64,000 nt of DNA from Emiliania huxleyi CCMP1516 (Eukaryota > Haptophyta > Isochrysidales > Noelaerhabdaceae), in contig NW_005197273.1 of NCBI RefSeq assembly GCF_000372725.1, positions 242,341 to 306,340 on the forward strand, written 5' to 3'. A program made the position numbers and the translations under genes. Numbering within the stretch: the stretch's first letter is position 1; each line of letters opens with the position of its first letter. The notes beneath the pieces are model-generated. The model searched no databases. It was not told the origin of the DNA and was given only the letters and a program-made list of their open reading frames with translations. Shown here piece after piece: positions 9,479-19,500 of the stretch.

Positions 9479-11850
9479 CTACCTCCGCGATTTCAGCTCA
9501 GCCTCCCCTCCTCGGCGAGCCTCGAGAAACCGCCGCCTATTCACAGCAGCAGCTGGGAACAGACGCTGATCAACGCTCCGTGTCGAGCCCCGGGAAGCCG
9601 CCGCCCTGCGAAGCCTTTGCGCCGGGCGGCGACGCCTCCGACTCGCCTGCAGATAGCGCGAGGCGCAGCAGAAGTGCGGCCGAGATGCAGCCGAGATACA
9701 GTCGAGATGCAGCCGAAGTGCAGCCGAAATGAAACCGAAGTGCAGCCGATGTGCAGCCGAGGTGCAGCCGAGGTGCAGCCGAAGTGCAGCCGAGGTGCAG
9801 CCGAAGTGCAGCCGAGGTGCAGCCGAGGTGCAGCCGAGGTGCAGCCGAGGTGCAGCCGAAGTGCAGCCGAGGTGCAGCCGAGGTGCAGCCGAGGTGCAGC
9901 CGAAGTGCAGCAGAGATGCAGCAGAGGTGCAGCAGAAGTGTCGACTCTCCTGCAGATCGCGCGGCTGGCGGCGAGGGAGTCGCCAGCGGCCTGAAGAATG
10001 ATTCAGAATTAAACAAGAGTGACTAATGATTAAGAAGACTTCACAAAGAAACTCAGAAGGCGTCGCCAGCCTGCCCGCGCCCTCGGCCTCGGCGCTCTCC
10101 TCCTCCATCTCGATCCTGATGAGGGGAGTGTTACTATTGCTCGGTGAGTATGACCTCGTTGAAGGTGCTGTCCTCCTCGGCTGTCTCTCGGCTATCTCTC
10201 GGCTGTCGCTCGGCTGTCGCTCGGCTGTCGCTCGGCTGTCGCTCGGCTGTCGCTCGGTTGTCTCTCGGCTGTCTCTCGGCTGTCTCTCGGCTGTCGCTCG
10301 GCTGTCGCTCGGCTGTCGCTCGGCCATCTCTCGGCCACCTCTCGGCCACCTCTCGGCCATCTCTCGGCCATCTCTCGGCCACCTCTCGGCCGTCTCTCGG
10401 CCATCTCTCGGCCATCTCTCGGCCATCTCTCGGTCACCTCTCGGCCACCTCTCGGCCATCTCTCGCTCCTCCGCAGCTCACGACGCGTCACAGTCGCCAA
10501 GTACGCGCCGAGCACCACCACCAGCAGGCCGGCGACCGCGATCGGAAGCCGCGCCCGCCAGCGCAGGTTGCCCCCAGCCTTGCCGCCTGCAACGTCCACG
10601 AACCAGCTGAGTCCTCACCACTCGCAAGCCAGGCTGCCTCCTCCAGAGGTGTCGCCACCTCCTCCGCCGCCGCCGCTGGCGAGGCCGGTGGGGATTCCGC
10701 CGCCGCCACCACCACCGCCAACACCGCCGCCACCGCCGCCGCTGCCGCCGCCGACCGAGCGAGCCGCGGAGCCGATGAGAGCAAACTGGAGCGAGTTCCA
10801 GACCTCGACAGCGGTTGGGGCTAGGCTTAGGGTTAGGGTTAGGGTTAGGGTAAGGGTATGGGTGAGGGTTCGGGTGAGGGTTAGGGTCAGGGTCAGGGTC
10901 AGGGTTAGAGGTTAGACCTCGACGGTGAGCAAGGCGGCCACGAAGGCGCTCCACGGCAGGTCGAGGACGGCGAGGCCTGTTCACATCTCCCCACATCTCC
11001 CGATATCTCCCCATATCTCCACGGCAGGTCGAGGACGGCGAGGCCTGTTCACGGCGGGCAGCTGTGAACGGGCGCCGTGCAAACCCTCGGCGCAGGCAGG
11101 TGGGCACGGTTGTAATTGTTGTATCTCGGCTGCACCTCGGCTGCCCCTCGGCTGTCCCTCGGCTGCACCTCGGCTGCAGCCCAGCAGCACCCCGCAGCAT
11201 CTCGGCAGCCTCTCTTCAGCATCTCGCTACATGCCGGCCGTAGTTTTTGAACGCGATGGGGAGGTAGGCGGCGCGCGACAGAAAGGCGATCCGAAGCGGC
11301 TCCTGCTCTCACACCCGCGGCTGTGCCGTGAACGGCGGCCGCCTCTCGGACGGCTCTCGCGTCTCTCGGAGAGCGCCTTGGCGACGGCGCCTTCGACGGC
11401 TCGCAGCAGCCGCGTCTTGCGGACGTGGCGCTCGCAGCAGTCTCGCAGGCAGGAGCGGCCGATTGCAAACGCGGAGAGGCAGCCGAGCACCTTGCCGAGG
11501 TAGACGAGAGGGAAGCCGAGCCTCAGCCCGTACAGGTAGGCAATCGTCACCTGCGAAGGCGGCCCGCCCGCTTCGGATGCGTCTCGGAGGTGTCTGAGAG
11601 ATGTCTCGGAGACTTCGCGCCTCGATCGGCGTCGATGGGATGAGGAGGATTACCCAGAGAGCGACGACGAGGACGCAGCAGGCGGCAACTGCGCCGGGCG
11701 CCTCCTCGCGCCGCCGCTCCGCCTCCTGCCTCAGCAGCTGCAACGCGGCGCCCCAGTGGCCTCGTGTCAGCCATAGGCCGGCGGCGGCGCAGGCTGCGAT
11801 GGCGATCGAGGCCGCGACGAGGGCACGCCGCTGCAACAGGGAGTCCGCCA
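9479..11850 (-). CDS. VTT-domain (TVP38/TMEM64/DedA-like) integral membrane protein
   Basis: Likely a polytopic membrane protein of the VTT/SNARE-associated Golgi family, whose members include lipid scramblase-type proteins. Exon 1 (ATG 11850-11848) starts 'MADSLLQRRALVAASIAI', with two hydrophobic segments, and ends 'LLIPSTPIEA', a typical family motif. Exon 2 (about 11550-11370) gives 'YLYGLRLGFPLVYLGKVLG' and 'SAFAIGRS'. The next pieces give 'AAYLPIAFKNYG' (about 11265), 'LAVLDLPWSAFVAALLTVEV' (10980-10924) and 'WNSLQFALIGSAARS' (10798). A Gly-rich loop and a last membrane segment 'IAVAGLLVVVLGAYLATV' (about 10545) follow. A hydrophilic tail over several exons (EMEEESAEAEGAG near 10080) ends at a TAG at 9479. 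The intron before 'LAVLD' seems to use a GC donor. Introns carry 11-mer arrays, hairpin introns and a telomere-like array. Confidence 0.7.
9640..9964 (+). repeat. 11-mer array (AGCCGAGGTGC) bracketed by a 22-bp exon-edge repeat
   Basis: About 25 copies of an 11-bp unit (9663-9942) lie between two copies of 'ctgcagatmgcgcg' with its flank (9640-9661 and 9943-9964, 20/22 identical). It sits in an intron of the VTT gene. Confidence 0.8.
10170..10475 (+). repeat. 11-mer array (CTCGGCTGTCT / CTCGGCCATCT)
   Basis: About 28 copies of an 11-bp unit in two successive variants, inside an intron of the VTT gene between the last membrane segment and the acidic tail. Confidence 0.85.
10810..10913 (+). 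repeat. Interstitial telomere-like array in an intron
   Basis: About 100 bp of TTAGGG and variants (GTTCGGG, GGTCAGG, GTATGGG). It is bracketed by the 10-bp direct repeat 'agacctcgac' at 10800-10809 and 10914-10923. On the sense (minus) strand of the VTT gene it reads as CCCTAA-type repeats between exon edges that both contain GTCGAGGTCT. Confidence 0.85.
10951..11052 (-). repeat. 34-bp exon-edge duplication around a 10-mer intron
   Basis: A 34-bp sequence ('ccacggcaggtcgaggacgg' plus 14 bp) occurs identically at 10951-10984 and 11019-11052, separated by cccatatctcc-type 10-mers. It holds both the end of an intron (GTGAACAG) and the start of the exon 'LAVLDLPW' of the VTT gene. Confidence 0.85.
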
Positions 11851-11924
11851 TGTTTGCGCGAGTGAAGTTAAAAAAGAAATTTCTGCAATTGGGGTGTCCG
11901 TTTTCTTTCTTTCTTTTTACTCTG

Positions 11925-12085
11925 TTGCGGCGAGAATCGGCGAGGGACTGAGAAAAGAGATAGAAAGAGGCGGACGCCCAAGGGTGGGCGGCGGCTAGCA
12001 CCACACTCCTCTCCTTGAAATCCCTGTGTGTGATGGCGGCGTGCCGTCCTCCCCCCCCCCCCCTTGTCTGTTTTCTTTCTTTCTT
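11925..12085 (+). repeat. Dispersed repeat C, copy 1 (pair at 53825-53995)
   Basis: About 160 bp from 'gcgagaatcggcgag' through 'ctctccttgaaatccctgtg' and 'ggcggcgtgccgtcctccc' to 'tgttttctttctttctttc', found in the same orientation at 53825-53995 with about 85% identity. It lies upstream of the VTT gene start, as the other copy lies upstream of a minus-strand gene start. Confidence 0.8.
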
Positions 12086-12253
12086 TCCCTTTTTCTCCTG
12101 CTTTTTTTCGTAGAGGGCGTCTCGCACACGCTCTGTCCTTGCATTCGTTACCTGCCACACGACGGCGGCGCGGGGACGGGAAAGCGAAAAGCGCGAGATC
12201 CGAGTAGCATTAGAGGCTACCGGATCGAAGCGATGGGGGTGGGTGCTCAGGCG

Positions 12254-13488
12254 ATGCAGCAACCGCAACCGTGCCCGCACCCAGCTGGCTGCTCCGGCAT
12301 TGTTCCGCCCGGCAGCACAACTCCGGTCACCTCGTCGAACGGCACCATCGGGCCCGCCGCTGGCCAAGAAAGCCTACCGTGGCACCGGTCGTGATTGGCT
12401 GTGCAGCGGCAACTCATCGCACTAGGCAGCTATGGTGGGGCGAGGCCATGCGAGGCGAGGCAGCCAGCCTCCCACACCCCGCGGAGCGCGCCTGAAGCTC
12501 GCGGTGGCCTGGAGCCGGCTGCCCATCTCGAGACCGAGGAAGGTGAGGGCGACCCCGCGCTCGCCGAGGCAGAGCGTCTCGCTCGCCGCATCGACGGCGG
12601 CCTGCAAGTGCAAGGCGCGCTCGGCAGGCATGGCCACGAGGGAATAGTCTCGGCAGAGTCCAACTAGTCCACGATGTCGGCTTCATCTCGGAACACCTCG
12701 GCTACATATCAGCCTGCAGCTTTGGGGCCAGCACGCGCTCGAGCTTGGCGCCCATCTCCTCAAGCTGCGCCGCCGGCACCAAACCGTGGTCGTGGTTGAA
12801 GGCGTCCGCAATTGCGCCGCCCATCCAACCCCACTCTCGCTCGCTCAACACGGCATCCTGCAGCGAGCTCACGCGGCGTGATTTCTATCGAGCTCTGATG
12901 CCTAGAGATAAGTGGGCCCGACTCGACGGAAATTACGCGTGGAAGTGTCTCGGAAGCGTCTCAGACGTGGCTTGGTAGCTTGGAGGAGTATCGGAAGTGT
13001 CTTAGACTCGTATGAGATGCCGCCGATCCAGTGTCACCTAGCAAATCTAGTGGCCGCCTCGCGCAGAGGACCATCCACTGCACTGTAGGGCGTCTGCGCG
13101 CCCGCGTGAGTCGAGACGCTCTGCGCGGGCGGGGACATGGATATGGAGCAGCGTTGGGAGGCGGCGGTTGCCAGGGGGGAAAGCGAGGGGAGGGCGCCTG
13201 GTAGAACGACTTTGGGTCGTAGCTCAGCTTTGGGATCTCAAAGTCGATCTCTTGCGCGATGTACCCGTAGATCGAGAGTGCTACCTCCTTACGGCCCTCC
13301 TGCAGGGAGCGAGGGTGGTGGTGCGTCAGTGCCTGCTGGCACGCGGTCGGCGGATTGCCGTGGATGACCGAGTCTGTGCTAGCTAGCGACCGCGCCATGC
13401 TCTTCTCCGCCAGCTGCTCGGGACCGAGTCCATTAGTGTCCATGGCATCGGCATCCACTGCCGTGCTCGGAAGGACCCTGCTCAGCAT
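12254..13488 (-). CDS. Hypothetical spliced protein
   Basis: No family recognised. The ATG at 13488-13486 starts 'MLSRVLPSTAVDADAMD', followed by about 95 residues ending 'EIDFEIPKLSYDPKSFYQ' (to about 13195). A repeat-rich intron holds GAGACACTTCC-type 11-mers near 12945-13010. The next open piece (about 12875-12705) reads 'SLQDAVLSEREWGWMGGAIA' and 'KLERVLAPKLQA'. Another (about 12640-12480) reads 'AMPAERALHLQAAVDAASE' and 'LGLEMGSRLQAT'. The last (about 12355-12254) ends 'GCGHGCGCCIA' and a TGA. Mixed helical, soluble, with a Cys-rich tail. The exon chain is inferred only from open frames and position. Confidence 0.4.
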
Positions 13489-13832
13489 CTGGAGGCGTGC
13501 GGGGAGCAGCGGGAGAGCTGAGTGTGATGTGGCCGTGGTGTGAGGTGGCGCCGGAATGAAGCTGCGGTGGTCATGGCGTGTGATCTGGCGGCGGAGGAAC
13601 AGGAGCGCGAGACTGCACATCAACTTCACGCGCGTGTGTAGCAACTGACGGCGAGAAGCGCCCGGCGGGGGGCATGTATGCGAGTCGGGTGCAGCGCGGC
13701 GCACCTCGTCATTCGCGGGGAGGCGCTACTAGTTTGCCCCCCGGGTACCAAAGCGCCCGCCTTGTCGGAGGTCCTCGGCGTTTACGCTGGAACCGCTACA
13801 CGCAGAAAACCGCTGCACGCAGAGAGTATTCT

Positions 13833-14013
<181 letters not shown>

Positions 14014-14258
14014 CGCTCACGCGGCCCGATGGGGAGGAACGGGGCGAGCCCCCTCCAACCCACCCGCGCTAGGTCTCGGGGGACGAAGGGGTCACACCCG
14101 ACGACCTCGGGAACTAGCCGGGGCAGTCGGAGAAGGGGCAACTCCGTGCACTGACGGTGGCGTCGGCCGCCAGAAAACACGCCTGCGTGGATCGCGTCAC
14201 ACCAATCCTCGCTACCCAACGCGGCCAAAGGATATATATCCACCTCGAGAACCTCGAG

Positions 14259-14311
<53 letters not shown>

Positions 14312-14442
14312 TCCCCCTAGTCTTTGAGAGGGTGAGGTCCACCTACCTCGCGGCATACCTTATCCCCGGACCCTCCCTGCGGAAAAATTCTTTTCCTAAA
14401 ATCTGGATGTCCAAATTCTAAAAGACGCCGTAGCGCGCTGCC

Positions 14443-16386
14443 ATGGTGGCCGCTGCCTTGGGCAGTGGCCACGGTAGCCGACCCAGGGCTCCTACGCGGC
14501 TACAGCCGTGCGCGACCGCTGCCGCTGGCACCGGTCGCGAGGACTCTGGCTCGGCACGCGCGCCACCGGCCGGTGGGCCGCGCTCCGCAGGACGACGCCT
14601 GGATGCAAAAGGCATCCCGTGCACGCTTCAGCAGAGCTCGGCCGGCCGGCCGCCGCGATGGGGCGGCGAGCACCTGGAGGCCCCTCCTGGCGCTGCTGCC
14701 TCAGCTCGGCCGCCGGGCGCGCCGCGAGGCGAGCAGCAGCGAGGCGAGCAGCAGCGAGGCGAGCAGCAGCGAGGGCGAGCAGCAGCGAGGGCGAGCAGCA
14801 GCGAGGGCGAGCAGCAGCGAGGCCGAGCAGCAGCGAGGCCGAGCAGCAGCGAGGCCGAGCAGCAGCGAGGCCGAGCAGCAGCGAGGGCGAGCAGCAGCGA
14901 GGGCGAGCAGCAGCGAGGGCGAGCAGCAGCGAGGGCGAGCAGCAGCGAGGGCGAGCAGCAGCGAGGCCGAGCAGCAGCGAGGCCGAGCAGCAGCGAGGCC
15001 GAGCAGCAGCGAGGCCGAGCAGCAGCGAGGCCGAGCAGCAGCGAGGCCGAGCAGCAGCGAGGCCGAGCAGCAGCGAGGCCGAGCAGCAGCGAGGCCGAGC
15101 AGCAGCGAGGCCGAGCAGCAGCGAGGCCGAGCAGCAGCGAGGCCGAGCAGCAGCGAGGCCGAGCAGCAGCGAGGCCGAGCAGCAGCGAGGCCGAGCAGCA
15201 GCGAGGCCGAGCAGCAGCGAGGCCGAGCAGCAGCGAGGCGAGCAGCAGCGAGGCGAGCAGCAGCGAGGCGAGCAGCAGCGAGGCGAGCAGCAGCGAGGCG
15301 ACCTGCTGCGAGGCGACCTGCTGCGAGGCGACCTGCTGCGAGGCGACCTGCTGCGAGGCGACGTCTGCCGCCGCGCTGGCCACCCGCTTCCTCGCCAGCC
15401 CTTTCTCACTCTCGAGGAGGAGCTCTGCGATGTGCTTGGCGTCAGTCTGGACGACGCCGACGTGGTTGTCCTCCGGGAGGCCCTTCGGCGGGTGGGGAAC
15501 CAGAGTGAGATGCGGCGGGCGGGGCCGCGAGGCGGCGGCGAGTGGCAGAGCGTCATGCGATGCGGCGGCTGCCAGGGCTGCGTCCACCCGCGACTCGTTT
15601 GGGCGCAGGGAGTGCGTCCGCGAGTTTGCTGCGCGCCTTCGGGCCAGCCCTGCTTTTGTCGAGCGCGTCCTACTCAAACGTCTGATCAAATGCCTCCGCT
15701 CGGCGTGGGGCATGATCATCGAGATGGAGCCGACTGCACACCTCAGTTACAGTAATCCAAAACAACCTGACGTGGCGGCGGCAAACATCGGCAGGGGGCA
15801 CAGGCGCCTTGTTGCCGATTTGAAGCTCACGAGCTCGCTTGCGAGCCAGGGCAAGGACACGGCCGGCGACGGAGAGCTCGGCTGGAAGGGGGCCTATGTG
15901 CGTTTTGGCAACACGGAGACCGGGCTGCTCAAGTTGGTCAAAGGGCGCGGCAAGTGGTCTCCGTCGGGAGCGACGGCAGCGGCGGTGGCGGGGGAGGAGG
16001 AGGAGGCCGAGGAGGAGGGGGAGGAGGGGGAGGAGGAGGATGCCCCCAAGGGAAAGCTCAAGGAGCTGCCTGGCGATTACCCCTTTGCGCGGCAGCAGGA
16101 TTGCGATCTACGTTTGTTTGATTTTGAGGCTTTCGGAGGCTTTGGAAAGGAGGTTCGCAGCACCCTGAGGGAGGCGGCGAACCAGCTGAGCAACAAACTT
16201 TCGCACGCTCAGCACCTGGACGAGGTCACATGGACCACCAAGAACTGGCACGGGCTGCAGATGCAGCGCTTGTCTGTCGTCCTCCACACCGCCGTGGCGT
16301 GGCAGACGGTGAACGAGCTAGCGTGCGGGGAGAGCGGCATTGTGCATGGTGCGGAGTGCATTGCCGTTCTTAACGGAGTCGCTTAG
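14443..16386 (+). CDS. 647-codon ORF with 16-bp-repeat tract and conserved C-terminal domain
   Basis: Open from ATG 14443 to a TAG at 16384-16386. Residues about 95-305 are a low-complexity repeat (Arg/Ala/Ser/Glu/Gln) encoded by 15/16-bp units. Residues about 306-420 are open but also open on the minus strand. Residues about 420-647 look truly coding: an acidic run (EEEEAEEEGEEGEEEDAP), then 'DLRLFDFEAFGGFGKEVRS' and 'HLDEVTWTTKNWHGLQMQR', ending 'GAECIAVLNGVA'. The last 65 residues have close paralogues at 48269-48470 and 48780-49008. The function is unknown and the domain is not one I can name. The true start may lie after the repeat, since the 16-bp unit is open in every frame. Confidence 0.5.
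   Translation: MVAAALGSGHGSRPRAPTRLQPCATAAAGTGREDSGSARAPPAGGPRSAGRRLDAKGIPCTLQQSSAGRPPRWGGEHLEAPPGAAASARPPGAPRGEQQRGEQQRGEQQRGRAAARASSSEGEQQRGRAAARPSSSEAEQQRGRAAARASSSEGEQQRGRAAARASSSEGEQQRGRAAARPSSSEAEQQRGRAAARPSSSEAEQQRGRAAARPSSSEAEQQRGRAAARPSSSEAEQQRGRAAARPSSSEAEQQRGRAAARPSSSEASSSEASSSEASSSEASSSEATCCEATCCEATCCEATCCEATSAAALATRFLASPFSLSRRSSAMCLASVWTTPTWLSSGRPFGGWGTRVRCGGRGREAAASGRASCDAAAARAASTRDSFGRRECVREFAARLRASPAFVERVLLKRLIKCLRSAWGMIIEMEPTAHLSYSNPKQPDVAAANIGRGHRRLVADLKLTSSLASQGKDTAGDGELGWKGAYVRFGNTETGLLKLVKGRGKWSPSGATAAAVAGEEEEAEEEGEEGEEEDAPKGKLKELPGDYPFARQQDCDLRLFDFEAFGGFGKEVRSTLREAANQLSNKLSHAQHLDEVTWTTKNWHGLQMQRLSVVLHTAVAWQTVNELACGESGIVHGAECIAVLNGVA
14726..15360 (+). repeat. 15/16-bp coding repeat open in all six frames
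   Basis: About 40 units of gag-g(c/g)-cgagcagcagc: 16-bp forms in the middle, 15-bp forms at both ends, then four 15-bp 'gaggcgacctgctgc' units. A 16-bp unit shifts frame each time, yet all three forward frames give the same cyclic 16-residue peptide (containing EQQRGRAAAR), and the minus frames give CCSASLLLGLAAARPR-type peptide, with no stops. Confidence 0.9.
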
Positions 16387-16581
16387 GCGGCTCCGGTGGT
16401 GAGCCTGTGTGTGTGCCAGTCCGCGCCAGTCCGCGCCCAGGCTTGTATCTTAAGAATTCTTTTTCTGGGCCCTCTTCTACTGTCCAGGTACAACTGTAGT
16501 CGCCGCTGCTCCTCCTGACGGGATTCACGTAAACGTACAACCCCGGGCCCGAAAACGCACAGAGTCACCGTATTTGAAAGC
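16387..16581 (+). other. Short intergenic with family 3' tail
   Basis: The first 90 bp after the stop resemble the tails after the paralogous copies at 48471 and 49009 (gcggctccsgtggtg, cagtccgcgccagtc, aattctttttct). The family therefore shares 3' untranslated sequence as well as coding sequence. Confidence 0.6.
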
Positions 16582-19500
16582 ATGTTTTGCATGCTGGGTT
16601 GCCTGTGCTCCACAAGTGTGGCTGCGAGCGGATTATTTGTGTCGTCTCCAAACCGGTCGCCACCGTCAGCGCTACAGCTGCTCGCTCCGTCGCCTTTCGC
16701 AGACGCCAGCTTGGCTGAGAACGCGAAGCAGGGGCGGAATGCGAGCCGCAGGCAGCTATATCAAAGGCCAAGGCTCTTTCGGGAGCGGAATCTGACTCGC
16801 AGGCAGCTGTCTCAAATCGGCGGCGGATGTGCAGCAGGCCTCGGCTCCGTCAGCCTCGTGAATCAGGCCAGCTACTCCCCATGCATTGCGGGCCGCTCCT
16901 TCGGATGTAGCGACCGCTTTGGGCGGCTAGCGGTGTGGGTCAAGAGCTGCAGAGGCAGCTTCCGGTGCGCAGACCGCAACACCACCACACTGGTGCAGTG
17001 TGGGTACCCTCCCGGCCGGGCTTCCTACAACTGCCCGTGCAGCAAAGGCGTGGACTACATGCAGGGTTTTAGCAAGCTACTACATGCAGGGCTTGCTAAA
17101 ACCACTCGGCTACATCGCACGGTGCCTGAACGGCCGGGCAACGGCAGCTGTCAGGTGACCCTCGTGAAGCAGGCCAGCATCGCCAAGTGTATACAGGGCC
17201 GCTCATATGGCTGCGATCTCGCACACGACGGCCAGCCCATGATCTGGGTGCACAACTGCCGTGGTAAGTTCAGATGCGCAGGCCGTAAGAAAAATGTGGA
17301 TTGCGGGACGTGGGACAAGCCGGAAGGGTCAAGATGTGCGTGCGATCCCGTTGAGCGGCTTGACGTAACGAGGGCGAGCTTTGCAGACTTCTACCCGTGG
17401 CTGGAGGAGGAGGTGGAGCAGGAGAACGCGAGCAGGTTCTGCTTTGGAAACATGGACTGGCAGGGCAACTGCAACGCGCTGCCAAACGCACCAGGCGCCC
17501 CACGAGACGATCAGCCCAGCGCGTTCCCATGTTGATAGCGACGCGCTTAGAACACCCACAGCGGAAACGCCGACTTTCGTCCCAATTGCGGTGCGCGCAG
17601 GCCACCTGCCGTACGGCTATACCCAGCGGCTGCACGGCACGATGTGGTCCGAGATGTACCTCCTCGAGCTGAATCGGACGGCGGCCGGCTTTCCGGCGGC
17701 AAGCCCTCGTAAATACGCTGGGCTGGATCCTCAGGGACGGTGCGCTCTTTCGCCGCGGCCGTGTCGCTGCGGCCGTAGTATGCAAGCACACGCTCACCCA
17801 CCCACCCCAGTTCTCCAGGCGCGGCTGCTGGGGGTGTCGAGCCAACGACTCGGACCCGTTCTGCTGCTCTGGCCGCGGACGTTGCGCCATCGGCATCTGC
17901 CTCTGCGACCGGGGCGCGTTTGGAATCGATTGCGCGCACGGCGGCGGCGAGCTGAAGAGGGTCGGCGGAGGCGGTCAGCAGGCATCCGGAGGCGGCGGTG
18001 AGCGGGTCTCCGGAGGCGGTGGGGACGGCGAGCCGGCGGGGAAGGTCGGCGGAGGTGGTGAGCGCGCAAGGTCCGGCGGCCGGAACGGCGCCGGCACGGA
18101 GCAGGGTGGCGCAGGGTGGCTCCGCATCTTTGTGCACGATTTGCCGATGGAAAGCCAGGAGTCGCCTTGCCGCAGCAGAAGGGTCGCCGTGGCTTCGCCG
18201 CGATGCACGCGTTGCCGGTGCATGTAGGTTGGGCTGGCCCTCGCCACATACAGGGCGATGAAGGGCCACCTGCTGCACTCCGCAAAGTTTGCGAGGGCGG
18301 TGCGTCGGCCTGCCGCGGGGGGACACGGTTTATGTCCACGTACTCGGGATGTTGGACAAGTAGGTGCACTACGACGCCGCGGGCGCCGATGATTTGTCGA
18401 AGCACTTGTCCGTGTATCCGGGGGCTTCAGCGGACCCAATCTACTCCGCCGAGCTCCGTTTCCTGCATCAGTTGCTCGAGGACGGCGCGACCCGCACCAC
18501 CGACCCCTACGAGGCCGACCTGTTCTTTGTCCCGATATTTGGCTACTATACCCATTCGGGCAACATGAACGCGCCGACCAACGCCTTTGACAAGGCACGC
18601 ATGCAGAGGGCGTTCCCTGGTTGTAACTATTAATCGTTTTTAACGATCATTATAGGCGGTGGCGTACCTGCAGAAGGCGATGCCCTTCTTCTGGAGCAGG
18701 CACGAGGGGAGAGATCACGTCTTTTTCTCGACGGCCGATGTCGGCTGGTGCAGCATGTCGAGCACCGTCCGCAGGAAGGCAATCCTAATCTCGCACTGGG
18801 GGTTGCTCGCGCCTACCCTGCAGGCATATGACCCGCGAGTTTCCGAGATTAGCCGAGATTACCCGAGCTGACCCTCACGCCGGCCCTGCAGGCCGGGGCT
18901 AAGCTCGAGCGCTCGACGCAAGCGCTGGAGGAGGCGATGCGTGGCGCGCGAGACGAGAACCGCGCGAGCGATGGCCTGGATGTGGATATGGGAGACGGTC
19001 CCATGCCGGAAAAACTCATGCCAGGAGCTAGTTTGAAGTCAGGAGAGATTGCTTCTACCGCCCGTCCCTCTGGCAACAGTGGCAGAAGGCAAAGGGTGCG
19101 GCTGAGCTCCTCCAGCCGTGGTGTTGCGTTCAACGTCAGCGGCTGCCAGTCCTTCTGCGCTGCCGAGCCACGACAACTCGAGCGCTGCTCTCGTGTCGGC
19201 TGTGGCGGTTGCGCCGAGTGCCCAGCTGTAGCCTTACGGCAATTCGAAAGTTGGCTAGCGGAGGCGGAGAAGGTGGCCCAATGTGTCGACTCGGCGACTT
19301 GGCGGCGACGTGGGACGATTTGGGATTGCGGGTACGTCGCCGAGCGCCCCTCCACCCGGTGCAAGGCTCGCGACAGCGACGGCGTCGCGGCGTCCGAGGC
19401 GTGCGTTGCGACTTGCGGGAAGTGCACGCCCAGCAGCGGCAGCGACGGCGGCAGCTACCGCAGCAGCAGGAGCGCACCACGCTCGATGTCGAATCGGCCG

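Noticed and set aside
9479-10459. 326-codon minus ORF and its plus-strand counterparts over the 11-mer arrays
   Set aside because: The 11-bp units lack stops in several frames and give periodic peptides. Flanking exon pieces belong to the VTT gene, so the arrays are treated as intronic.
10826-10911. Chromosome end
   Set aside because: The telomere-like repeats are short, degenerate, flanked by a 10-bp direct repeat, and have coding sequence of one gene on both sides.
14492-15719. Minus-strand ORFs of 354-363 codons opposite the 647-codon ORF
   Set aside because: They exist because the 16-bp repeat has no stops in any frame. Only the plus-strand C-terminal part has paralogues at 48.3 and 48.8 kb, which settles the strand.
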